DNA of 64,000 nucleotides from Polycladospora coralii (GTDB lineage: Bacteria > Bacillota > Bacilli > Thermoactinomycetales > Thermoactinomycetaceae), in assembly GCF_014773435.2 (NCBI RefSeq), contig NZ_JACXAG020000004.1, forward strand, positions 1 to 64,000, given 5' to 3'. The notes under the pieces were generated by a model. The model ran no database searches. It saw nothing but the letters and a program-made list of their open reading frames with translations, and was not told where the DNA came from. The translations under genes and the position numbers were made by a program. This document shows, piece after piece, positions 42,870 through 52,200 of this stretch. Each line of letters opens with the position of its first letter. Position 1 is the stretch's first letter.

Positions 42870-43680
42870 CAAAACCACAGCTTCGGGGAACCATTACGTT
42901 CCATTACGACGAAAACAAAAACGTCACCCATGAAACCGATGCGCAGAATCAAGTGGTAGCCAGCTACACCTTTAATGGCATCCAACCTGTCAGCATGACC
43001 CGTGGTGGACAAGCCTACTACTACCAGCTAAACGGCCATGGTGATGTGATCGCGCTAACCAATACGAGTGGAAGTGCAGTAGCCACAACTATGACGCCTA
43101 TTTCAATCTCGTGAGTAAAACAGGATTTGTGGAGAACTCGTATACGTATGCGGGGTATCGCTATGATAAGGAAACCGGGTTGTGTTATTTGCAGAGTTGG
43201 TATTATAATTCTGAGATTAGAAGATTTATTACGAGGGATACGTTTGATGGGTTTGATGATTGACCTCTAAGTTTAATTAAGTATGCTTATACAGAGTGGA
43301 ATCCGATTAACGGAATTGATCCAGATGGGCATTACTAACTATATAAGAGATGGGTATATGCTATAAAATATGGTATCAGATATTGGCTCTCTACTTATGT
43401 TGGTTGGAAAAATGCTGGAGCAGTTCTAAATTGGTTTTATACACTAGGCGGAACTGCGATCACTTCTGGATTAACATCTAGATTAAAATATCAGAAAGCA
43501 ACTAGGAGTCTTCGCAGCATTATTGGTAGACGATTGAAATATTCGATAATTAAGAATGCTAGTCGTATTACCTTAAAAGTTGCTTTAAAAGTAGGATTAA
43601 AAATATTTTCATCAGCATTTATTGTAGACGCATGGAATCTGGGTTACGGTATATATTTAGGATTCCAACGGTACCGATAG
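42870..43680 (+). pseudogene. Rhs core fragment with C-terminal toxin-tip region
   Basis: Broken Rhs core: FHYDENKNVTHETDAQ, then YYYQLNGHGDVIALTNTSG, a frameshift near 43088, NYDAYFNLVSKTGF, GYRYDKETGLCYLQSWYY, a TGA after DGFDD, and the closing NPINGIDPDGH. After a TAA at 43336 the same frame runs on for about 112 codons (KRWVYAIKYGIRYWLS to LGYGIYLGFQRYR). This tail is basic and partly hydrophobic and probably was the variable toxin tip. Its activity is unknown. Confidence 0.8.
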
Positions 43681-43804
43681 CATAAATATGAGCAGGAGCT
43701 TGCATTTTTAATAAAGTCTAAACTCCTGTTTCACTCCCAGTATAATAGCGCACATTGTCTTCATCACAAGAGAGTAATTCAAATAAATATATGCGGAGGT
43801 TATC

Positions 43805-44062
43805 ATGTATAGGTTAGAAAGAATGTATTATTACTTCGTTATCATTGCACTCTCATATGGATGGATAACGAATCCGCTATTAGGTGATTTAATAAGTCTT
43901 CAATTTGGTATTATAGGCTTTTTAGGGACTGGATCATTTTTTATTTGTTATAAAATATATCGTACTTCCTCAAATAAATCCTATTTAAACTTCTGGATCG
44001 AATTGTCACTCAGTTTTTTAATATTTCTACTTGTGTTTACAATAATATATTTCTTGATGTAA
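43805..44062 (+). CDS. Small membrane protein, candidate immunity protein
   Basis: 85 residues with about three hydrophobic helices (roughly 8-26, 31-51 and 63-84). The ATG has GCGGAGG at good spacing. It lies 125 nt after the toxin-tip region of the Rhs fragment, the usual place for a cognate immunity gene. A membrane-located immunity protein would suit the hydrophobic tip. No family recognised. Confidence 0.6.
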   Translation: MYRLERMYYYFVIIALSYGWITNPLLGDLISLQFGIIGFLGTGSFFICYKIYRTSSNKSYLNFWIELSLSFLIFLLVFTIIYFLM

Positions 44063-44089
44063 AAAAGAAGGATTTAACTAAATCAGAAA

Positions 44090-44623
44090 GCAAAGATAAA
44101 TCTACCAAAGCAAGGTCGTACACCTACCGTGCGGACGGCACAGCTTCGGGAACCAGTTCCATTACGACGAAGACACAAACGTCACCCATGAAACCGATGC
44201 GCAGAACCAAGTGGTAGCCAGCTACATCTTTAATGGTATCCAACCCGTCAGCATGACGCGTGGTACTAGCTAAACGGTCATGGCGACGTCATCGCTCTGA
44301 CTAATGCTAGCGGAAGTATAGTAGCCGCGTATAACTATGACAATCTCGTGAGTGAAACAGGATCTGTCGAGAACCCGTATACGTATTTAGGATATCGCTA
44401 TGATAAGGAAGCCGGTTGGTATTATTTGCAGAGTCGGTATGTACTGCAACTAAGTGGGGGCGATGCTCAGATTACGCTTCAGTTAGAAGAGCAAGATATC
44501 CGCTTTATTTTTGGTAATAAACAATTAGACGGTCTTTTAGCAATTGAAATATATGCTACTAAAGATTATGATGAACGATTCCTAATAGGGGATGAGATGG
44601 CAAAGATCAATCATGTCGATTAA
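44090..44623 (+). pseudogene. Chimera of Rhs core fragment and DUF2283-like protein tail
   Basis: The Rhs core begins TYRADGTASG, with FHYDEDTNVTHETDAQ in a shifted frame, then a stop/frameshift near 44270. From 44348 it reads MSETGSVENPYTYLGYRYDK and YYLQSRY, and passes without a stop into VLQLSGGDAQITLQLEEQD, the tail of the DUF2283-like protein of 42164-42580. The last 91 codons (GTG 44348 to 44623) are open. The joint is at the shared residues Y-VLQL. Confidence 0.8.
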
Positions 44624-44717
44624 CCAAAATACACGATTTTTATATAGAAAAATCTTGTAAACGTACATGTTTGAACAGGAATGAAGAAAAAATGTGCTCT
44701 GTATACTTGCACATTCT

Positions 44718-44755
44718 CACCTCCACCAGGTTACCAAGGTATCGGAGGTGTTTTT
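44718..44755 (+). terminator. Terminator after the Rhs chimera
   Basis: CACCTCC pairs with GGAGGTG across a 19-nt loop in which further pairing is possible; TTTTT follows. It is related to the terminator at 42637. Confidence 0.75.
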
Positions 44756-44833
44756 CTAAAAACTGGTTACACTAGTATGTTTGATCTTTGGATAAACTCC
44801 AATTATTTATTTATCATTACCTATTCTTTAGAA

Positions 44834-44862
44834 TAGACAAGCCTTTTACGGCTCATTATAAT
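44834..44862 (+). promoter_or_regulatory. Second copy of the Rhs-locus promoter
   Basis: TAGACA and TATAAT at 17 bp. The spacer shares CGGCTCA, and the sequence after it shares TCAATAT.AAAA with the promoter at 41636, so this is a duplicate. Confidence 0.7.
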
Positions 44863-45020
44863 GGGTTAGTCAATATGAAAATGCTAGTGAATAGGGCTTT
44901 ATTTGAATAGAGAAAAAAGAAATTGACACCTAAATTTGAAAATAAAAAAATAGTCAGAACTATATTATCTTGCTCATGCATGGGTATGTGTGTCTACTCC
45001 AGTAAAGAAAGAGAGATCAT

Positions 45021-45174
45021 ATGAAATTGATTGGGTCTTGGATGCGTAAAACGATGTATATGTTTATAACAATCGTGATGGTATATTAATATTATTTATA
45101 TCAATCATGTATTAGATATCATAATTATTGTACTAATAGTAGATCGGATTTTTTTCTTTTTTTTTGCAACATAA
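45021..45174 (+). pseudogene. Broken small membrane-protein gene
   Basis: ATG 45021 with AAAGAGAGAT upstream encodes MKLIGSWMRKTMYMFITIVM and stops at TAA 45087. A shifted frame from 45100 continues INHVLDIIIIVLIVDRIF to TAA 45174. Together they look like a frameshifted small membrane protein, possibly another orphan immunity gene. Confidence 0.4.
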
Positions 45175-45242
45175 TTAAGCAGAATCATTATACTTAATTT
45201 AAATGAAGTGATACTAACAGAGATGAGTGACAGTAATATGGA

Positions 45243-45464
45243 TTGGGCTGTTTAGTATTATTTTATATCTTTTTTCTATTATGGATCGTGCAAGAACATA
45301 GATTTATTGGTGAGTTGAATAAAGAACTTAGGAAAAAGAGGGAATTATCAGAATCTTTTTTAAAAGGTATGGAAAAAGGTTTTTTTAGGACAAAGATTAA
45401 TGTTTCCATTTTAATGGTTTTAAGTGTTCTTTTATTAACAGGATACTACTTCATTAAACCTTAG
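45243..45464 (+). CDS. Small two-helix membrane protein, unknown
   Basis: 73 residues from a TTG start with a poor ribosome site. Two hydrophobic helices (about 3-17 and 50-68) flank a charged region (ELNKELRKKRELSESFLKG). It lies in the Rhs remnant region, where small membrane proteins may be immunity genes that have lost their toxins. No family recognised; the start and even the expression are uncertain. Confidence 0.4.
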   Translation: MGCLVLFYIFFLLWIVQEHRFIGELNKELRKKRELSESFLKGMEKGFFRTKINVSILMVLSVLLLTGYYFIKP

Positions 45465-45627
45465 TAAAATGGGATATGCCATGATGGATGAAACGGATTG
45501 ATTCGCTAATCATGAAGTGGCAGTATTTTTAATGCTATAATTTTTACTAATAATTCCTATCTGCTTGTTTATTTCATATTGAAATATCTGTACCAGATAT
45601 TAACCCATTTATAACGGAGTGTATACA

Positions 45628-45879
45628 ATGTTGAAACGACGTCGTTCTGTGTGGGAACTCATTTTCCAGCTATTAACATTTGTAATAATTATAGTATTGG
45701 ATCATTTATTGATTCCAGCTATTGGTGTAATGGGTGTGGTAATCGTAATGGGGATCATTCTATCGATTTATCGAAAAAAATTCACCCGCCCGACTGTATC
45801 AGCAAAGGTATTTGTAATATCAATCATAATGATATATGGTGGATTCTTTTTATTTGTATGCTTGACGAGAATCGGTTAA
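45628..45879 (+). CDS. Small three-helix membrane protein, unknown
   Basis: 83 residues with three hydrophobic segments (about 9-29, 31-47 and 58-79) and a basic start (MLKRRRSVWE). ATG 45628 has GGAGTG 6 nt upstream and is preferred to an in-frame GTG at 45619. It lies just before the catalase gene. Possibly another orphan immunity protein of the Rhs locus; no family recognised. Confidence 0.5.
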   Translation: MLKRRRSVWELIFQLLTFVIIIVLDHLLIPAIGVMGVVIVMGIILSIYRKKFTRPTVSAKVFVISIIMIYGGFFLFVCLTRIG

Positions 45880-45975
45880 AAGTTGCAAGCATGCGGTGAT
45901 GCAAAAATCAATCGCTTGCATAAAAGTAAAGATGCGCTTCATACTACTCCTAAATGTTGCATTAAAGGAGTGAGT

Positions 45976-47505
45976 ATGTTGTCTGATAAAAATGAACAAG
46001 AACAAACATTGACGAATCGACAAGGGCACCCGGTAACGGATAATCAAAGTATTCGTAGTGTAGGGAATAGAGGCCCTACGGTATTAGAAAACTATGACTT
46101 TCTCGAGAAAATAACCCACTTTGATCGTGAACGAATTCCTGAGCGGGTGGTACATGCCCGGGGTGCAGGTGCTCACGGGTACTTTGAAGCATATGGAACG
46201 GTAGGGGAAGAGCCGATAGCCAAGTATACACGTGCTAAATTATTTCAGGAAAAAGGGAAGCAAACACCTGTATTTGTGAGATTTTCATCTGTTATTCATG
46301 GTGGGCATTCACCTGAGACATTACGCGATCCACGTGGGTTTGCTGTGAAGTTTTATACGGAAGATGGTAACTGGGATTTGGTTGGAAATAACTTGAAAGT
46401 ATTTTTCATTCGTGATCCGCTCAAGTTTCCAGATTTAGTACATGCTTTTAAGCCGGATCCGGTAACCAATCGCCAAGATGGAGAGCGGATTTTTGACTTT
46501 ATCAGTAATACACCGGAAGCGATGCATATGATTACCTTTTTATTCTCTCCATGGGGGATTCCTGCTAATTATCGTCAAATGCAAGGTTCTGGCGTAAATA
46601 CATACAAGTGGGTAAATGAAGAGGGAGAAGCTGTTTTAATCAAATATCATTGGGAACCGAAGCAAGAGATTAAAAACTTAACGGCTAAAGAAGCAGAAGA
46701 AATGCAGGCGACCAACTTTAACCATGCAACTGAAGATTTATATGAGTCGATCGAAAGGGGAGAATTCCCAGAATGGGAGCTATGCGTCCAAATTATGAGT
46801 GATGATGCGCATCCAGAACTTGATTTTGACCCGCTTGATCCAACTAAATTATGGCCAACTGAACAGTTTCCCTTTTTACCAGTAGGTAGAATGGTCCTAA
46901 ACAAAAACCCGCAAAACTACTTCGCTGAAGTAGAACAAGCCGCTTTTGGAACGGGTGTGCTGGTGGATGGGCTCGATTTTTCCGATGATAAACTCCTCCA
47001 AGGTCGTACATTTTCGTATTCCGATACACAGCGCTACCGTGTAGGAGCTAACTACCTTCAATTACCCATCAACGCACCACTCAAGCATGTGGCTACCAAT
47101 CAGCGAGATGGACAGATGACCATGCACGTCGATTTAGCTGAAGGGCAAAACCCACATGTTAACTATGAACCTTCTTCATTAGGAGGACTAGACGAAGCGC
47201 CTAAAGAAGCAAAAGACCACACGCCTCATGTAGAAGGAAATGTGGTGCGCGAAAAAATTGAACGCGAGAATAACTTCAAACAAGCTGGGGAGCGCTATCA
47301 TATACTTGAGGATTGGGAACGCGAAGATTTAATCGCAAACCTCGTAGAGCAACTGTCAGGATGTCAACTCCCTATTCAAAGTCGCATGATTGAGCTATTT
47401 AAACAGTGTGATGAAGATTACGGTAAGCGTGTGGAAATGGGTTTACAAAATCATAGGATGCCAGGCGCAAAAGAAGCAGAGGGGCATGCTGCTAATCCGT
47501 ATTAA
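45976..47505 (+). CDS. katA: Heme catalase (KatA type)
   Basis: A 509-residue small-subunit clade catalase that removes hydrogen peroxide. Motifs: [20 protein letters not shown] with the catalytic His near residue 54, [16 protein letters not shown] with the catalytic Asn near 127, and the proximal Tyr region [14 protein letters not shown] near 340. ATG 45976 has AAAGGAGTGAG upstream. No clear PerR box was found. It is monocistronic with a strong terminator. Confidence 0.96.
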   Translation: MLSDKNEQEQTLTNRQGHPVTDNQSIRSVGNRGPTVLENYDFLEKITHFDRERIPERVVHARGAGAHGYFEAYGTVGEEPIAKYTRAKLFQEKGKQTPVFVRFSSVIHGGHSPETLRDPRGFAVKFYTEDGNWDLVGNNLKVFFIRDPLKFPDLVHAFKPDPVTNRQDGERIFDFISNTPEAMHMITFLFSPWGIPANYRQMQGSGVNTYKWVNEEGEAVLIKYHWEPKQEIKNLTAKEAEEMQATNFNHATEDLYESIERGEFPEWELCVQIMSDDAHPELDFDPLDPTKLWPTEQFPFLPVGRMVLNKNPQNYFAEVEQAAFGTGVLVDGLDFSDDKLLQGRTFSYSDTQRYRVGANYLQLPINAPLKHVATNQRDGQMTMHVDLAEGQNPHVNYEPSSLGGLDEAPKEAKDHTPHVEGNVVREKIERENNFKQAGERYHILEDWEREDLIANLVEQLSGCQLPIQSRMIELFKQCDEDYGKRVEMGLQNHRMPGAKEAEGHAANPY

Positions 47506-47556
47506 AAATAAAACCCCAAACAACTTATGTAAGAGTTGTTTGGGGTTTTATTTTTA
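47504..47556. terminator. Strong bidirectional terminator after katA
   Basis: Arms 47504-47525 and 47534-47555 (containing ACCCCAAACAACT and AGTTGTTTGGGGT) pair perfectly and carry A/T tails on both sides. It also overlaps the end of the convergent small membrane gene. Confidence 0.95.
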
Positions 47557-47817
47557 CATAAGCCAGCTATAAATCAATAATGCACCAACTACAAACACAA
47601 TATTAAGTATTAAGGCAATCCACAGCGGTATTTTCGTTTGCTTGAAGGCCGCAATTTTATATTCTAGTAATTTGGTGACAATGACATAGCCAACGATGGT
47701 GAAAAAAGTCGTTGTCAAGTTGGATGTTAAGCTTAATACGATAATCCCAAGCAAAAAACCGACAGCAATGCTAGTCGATTCTAAAGGCGGGACGGGCTTT
47801 TTTAGTAATGCATTCAT
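47554..47817 (-). CDS. Small membrane protein, unknown
   Basis: 87 residues with three hydrophobic helices (about 15-33, 36-50 and 63-85). ATG 47817 has AAAGGAATTTG upstream and is preferred to the longer frame. It lies between the two catalase-type genes, on the same strand as the second. No family recognised. Confidence 0.55.
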   Translation of the reverse strand: MNALLKKPVPPLESTSIAVGFLLGIIVLSLTSNLTTTFFTIVGYVIVTKLLEYKIAAFKQTKIPLWIALILNIVFVVGALLIYSWLM

Positions 47818-47930
47818 TTTCAAATTCCTTTCACATGGGTACAAAGAAGCGGTTTGTCTTACTTATAGAGATAGTATACCACTTTTTGCGTTGGCGATAG
47901 GTATGGAGGTTTAGTGAAAAATATATGATG

Positions 47931-48929
47931 CTATTCTGATTCTAGATCATGGGGTTCGGTTAATGCTCTATGATCACGTTGATGTCTGAAGTGTGCAAGA
48001 CTTTGATAGATTTCTACTCGGGCCCGATTAATCCCGCCTAATGGTTGATGCTCTTTTAAGCAATGTCCCGGTGAAAAGGAGAAGGATTCGGCTAATTGAT
48101 TACGTTTTTCTGTTTGGAAGGATTGTTTCGGTATTATAAGTGTAGCCACTTTGATGAAGGGGGAATCTTTTTCATCCCACTTGACGCTTGCATCTTCAAT
48201 TGGCATTTGAATAGGGTCTTTTTGTAATTGAATCATAAAATCAAATGTCGCCTCGTGTTCGGACAGGTGTTTGGCTATGTTATCAGTCAAGTAACGATCT
48301 GTTAATGGATGAGGAAGTTTGCTTGTGTAGGTGGAGGTAGGTACGATTGCATACTTCACCACATGGTCAGTTCCAAATTGATAAGGAGTCGTACTCCAAT
48401 ATCGAATATCTAAGGGAGAAGTGTGGTTTTTCTTGCCTTTTTTTAATTCTTTTAGTTTGCGAGCATGTCCAGTCAGAAGCATTTTAGCTAAAAAGAGAAA
48501 AGGAGACCATTTTGTCGTGTAATATACGGCATCATGAAATAACTTCACTGTACCGAGGGGCATGGTTGGATGTGATAGGAGCACAAAGTCTTGTGTATGA
48601 TGCTCGTCATCTATATATTTTTCACCTTCTACGTCATATAATTTGATCGCGATTCCGCGAAAATCTTTTTTTGTATCGGATTGAATCTGGCCACTCGAGT
48701 TCGAGATGCGAACCCACGCAGGATAAGTTTTTTGTTCACGCAAAATCCCTACACGTAGCTTATCGGGAATTTGATCGGCTATGACAAAAGATGCCTTTAA
48801 TAAAGCTAAATGCTTCGGATGAGCATCTCGTTTGGTTTGACCGCTTGGATACGTTTTTTTCATTTTTTCTTGTAACATTTGTTGCATCTGTTTAATATAG
48901 TGCGCTTCATCAGATTGTTGGTTAGGCAT
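47931..48929 (-). CDS. Catalase-related heme protein (SrpA/y4iL-like)
   Basis: 332 residues, shorter than true catalases and lacking their C-terminal part. It follows the catalase-related peroxidase pattern: RDAHPKHLALLKASFVIAD near residue 35, YPAWVRISNSSGQ, and FRGIAIKLYDVEGE followed by DFVLLSHP. The expected distal His is in the DAHPKH segment. It probably binds heme and may act as an organic peroxidase. The ATG has AAGGAGAG upstream. Its partner is unclear. Confidence 0.8.
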   Translation of the reverse strand: MPNQQSDEAHYIKQMQQMLQEKMKKTYPSGQTKRDAHPKHLALLKASFVIADQIPDKLRVGILREQKTYPAWVRISNSSGQIQSDTKKDFRGIAIKLYDVEGEKYIDDEHHTQDFVLLSHPTMPLGTVKLFHDAVYYTTKWSPFLFLAKMLLTGHARKLKELKKGKKNHTSPLDIRYWSTTPYQFGTDHVVKYAIVPTSTYTSKLPHPLTDRYLTDNIAKHLSEHEATFDFMIQLQKDPIQMPIEDASVKWDEKDSPFIKVATLIIPKQSFQTEKRNQLAESFSFSPGHCLKEHQPLGGINRARVEIYQSLAHFRHQRDHRALTEPHDLESE

Positions 48930-49266
48930 GCCTTAATCTCTCCTTATATAAATTTACATCAATTTAATTTTACACAATTATATTAACTGAAATTAAAAAT
49001 AAGGTCAACATATGAAGTTCTCCTTAGAATTTCCAAATACATACATATAACTCTTATTATTAAATTAATACTCCACTTCAAATAATGATAGAATATATTG
49101 TAAATAAAAATTATTTAAAATTGTTTAAATTTAATGTTTAAATATGTTTTTTTTTCGTTTAGAATAGGAAGTGTAGGATTTTAAAATTATCACACGCACA
49201 TAAAGGAGGATTTGTTCACTGTACGAAAAAAAGAAAATGGGATGATTCATGAAAGGGGATTCAATT
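48930..49266. other. AT-rich intergenic region before bpr copy 1
   Basis: About 340 bp of very AT-rich sequence with no gene. It holds the divergent promoters. An orphan AAAGGAGG at 49202-49209 has no start codon at normal distance; it is 57 nt from the start chosen for the protease. Confidence 0.5.
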
Positions 49267-52200
49267 TTGAAAAAAAATCGATCGGTATTTACTTTAAGCT
49301 GGATCTTGTCCATTCTTGTGATCGTGATGTCATTCGCTCCTGGTTTAGCAATGGCGACAGAAAACACAACGAATCTATCTCTTAATGATAACAAGCAAGT
49401 TACTCCTGCTAAAAAAATAAGTAAACGATTAACTGATCAATTTAATAAGCAAAAAGAAATAACCTTTCTGGTGAAATTCAGTGAACAAACGAATACACAA
49501 AAAGTAGCGAAAGATATGGAAACGAAAGCAAAGAAGCAGAAGGTAAGTGCTTTTAAGAAAGAATTAATGAAGCGGTCCGCTGTCATTTCTGAATTGCGTC
49601 TCACAGCAGAACAAACACAAGCTCCCGTTATGACGTGGTTGGAAAAACAGAAGCAAGCAGGACGTGTTTCTGATTATAAATCGTTTTTCATTGTCAACGC
49701 GATTGCGGTGACCGGTGATGAAAAAGTGATGAAGGAACTTGCCCAATTTAATCAAATCGCCAAAATATTACCGAATGAAACCAGGCAATTGGTTGGTTTA
49801 GCAGATAAAAGTAAAGCAAGTGGTGACATTACCCCTCAATCTACCGAGTGGAATTTAAACCAAATTGGTGTACCTGGTGTGTGGGAGAAGGGCATTGATG
49901 GTAGTGGTGTCGTCATCGCCAATATTGATACTGGTGTACAATGGGATCACCCAGCACTTAAAGAAAAGTACCGAGGATATGATCCTGCTACGGGTGAAGC
50001 GGACCATACTTTTAACTGGTTTGATCCGACCACAGGACAAGCTATTCCCTATGATGACCAGGGACATGGTACACATACGATGGGAACGATGGTAGGAGCA
50101 GAACCAGACGGTAGTAATCAAATCGGTGTAGCACCTGGAGCTAAGTGGATTGCGGTAAAAGCTTTCACTGCATTAGGTGGTACGGATGCTGACTTACTGG
50201 CGGCTGGCGAATGGATTTTAGCCCCGACCGATGCAGATGGCACCCCGCATCCTGAAAAGGCGCCCGATGTGGTGAATAACTCATGGGGTGGTGGTCCTGG
50301 ACTAGATGAATGGTACCGTCCCATGGTAGAAAACTGGCGTGCTGCTGATATTTTCCCAGAGTTTTCAGCTGGTAACGACGGTGGAACGGCTGAAACGATT
50401 GCAAATCCAGCTAATTACCCGGAATCGTTTGCGACTGGTGCGACAGATAGTGAAAATAATTTAGCGAGTTTTTCTTCTAAAGGGCCGTCTCCATATAACG
50501 AGGTCAAACCGGAAATATCCGCACCGGGTGTCAATATTCGTTCCGCTATCCCTGGAAGTGGTTATGAAGGGGGTTGGAATGGGACTTCTATGGCCGGTCC
50601 GCATGTTGCAGGGGTGGTCGCTTTATTAAAACAAGCAAATGCATCACTATCAATCGATCAAATTGAGCAAATTCTCACGCAAACAGCCATTCCCTTAACG
50701 GATAGTACTTTCCCAGATACACCTAATAATGGCTATGGGCATGGATTAGTGAACGCTTATGATGCCGTGTCATCTGTCATTGATGGCTTAGGTGAAGTGA
50801 AAGGGCAGGTATTGATAGAAGGAGAAGATACAGAAGAACCGACCTGGACACATGATGCACCTAGCATTGCCTTTGAAAACATGGATTTACCGCTCAACTT
50901 GTCCGTCAGTGACAATATTAGTATCCAATCTGTTCAATTACACTATCGTGGTAAGGAAAGCGATGAGTGGAAACAAATTACAGCTAATCGAACCAGTGGG
51001 GATTATCGCTCTGGTGTGTATCAAGCGATCATACCTGGAGCTGATGTAGAAAGACCCACCTTATCTTATTATTGGACAGTGAACGATTTTGGAAACAATG
51101 AGGTCACTTCAGACACCTATGCGGTGGAGATTCAACCGGGTATCACACGTGGATATGAACAAGACTTCGAAACGTATCCAGCAGGTTGGTCTTCATATGG
51201 TGCTGAAAATAGCTGGGAATGGGGAATTCCGACAGCTGGTCCTGTAAGTGCGATGTCAGGTGAGAAAGTGTATGCTACAAATTTAAGTGGTGACTACGCC
51301 AATAATGCCAATATGAATCTACTCATGCCCCCAATTGATTTACCAGAAGGAACGACTTATCTCCAGTTTAAGAGCTGGTATGAGTTAGAAACTTCGTTTG
51401 ATTATGGCAAGATATTTGTATCGCGTGATCAGCAAAGCTGGACAGAACTAGCGACCTATAATGGTACAAGTGGAGGCTGGATTGAAGAACAAGTAGATTT
51501 GTCTGTGTATGCAGGGGAGCGTATTTATGTCACTTTTAACGTAACCTCTGATTTATCGATTACGAATAAAGGGTGGTACATTGATGACCTTAGATTAACG
51601 GATGAAGCGATTTCACCAACCAAAAAAGCGCAATTAGGGGTTGAAAAGACTAAAAGTGAACAAAAGCGAGCAACGGCTAAAAAAGCGGTTGATCCTAAAA
51701 AGATAAAGCCGGCTAAAAAAGCGCAAGTTGTAGGACCTCAGACGCATACAGCCAACAGCGGCACACCTAAACCAACAGCTCTGCCTCTGGTTGCACAAGT
51801 GTCTGTACTGGAGTCGGGTAGATCGACGACTTCAAGTCCAGCTGATGGAAGTTATGCACTTTATCATGCTGCTGGCGATTACACATTGCGCGCAGAAGCA
51901 TATGGATATCAGTCACAAGATCGTGCGGTCAACATTCCACGAGATAGCGTGGTTGAAGCAAACTTTGTATTGGAAGCGATTGCCCAGGGAACGGTTTCAG
52001 GTAAGATCACAAATGAAAAAACAGGGGAACCGATTGCGGATGCAACCGTGGCACTTCTGGAGGATGCGCGAATTGAACCCGTGAAGACGGATGAAGACGG
52101 AAACTACGCGTTGACAGCCTATCAAGGGAATTACACCTTAAAAGTGACGGCACCAACATATTATGCACAAGAAATGACTGTCGAAATAAAAGGAAATGAA

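Larger units (their letters stand above)
44756..45242. other. Region with duplicated promoter and a broken small gene
   Basis: 487 bp without an intact gene. It holds a second copy of the Rhs promoter (44834-44862) and downstream similarity to the first copy (TCAATAT.AAAA). A small broken membrane-protein gene lies at 45021-45174. Confidence 0.6.

Noticed and set aside
49202-49382. Overlapping frame behind AAAGGAGG upstream of the first protease
   Set aside because: The TTG start is only 2 nt from the GGAGG, too close to be used, and the translated sequence is not protein-like.
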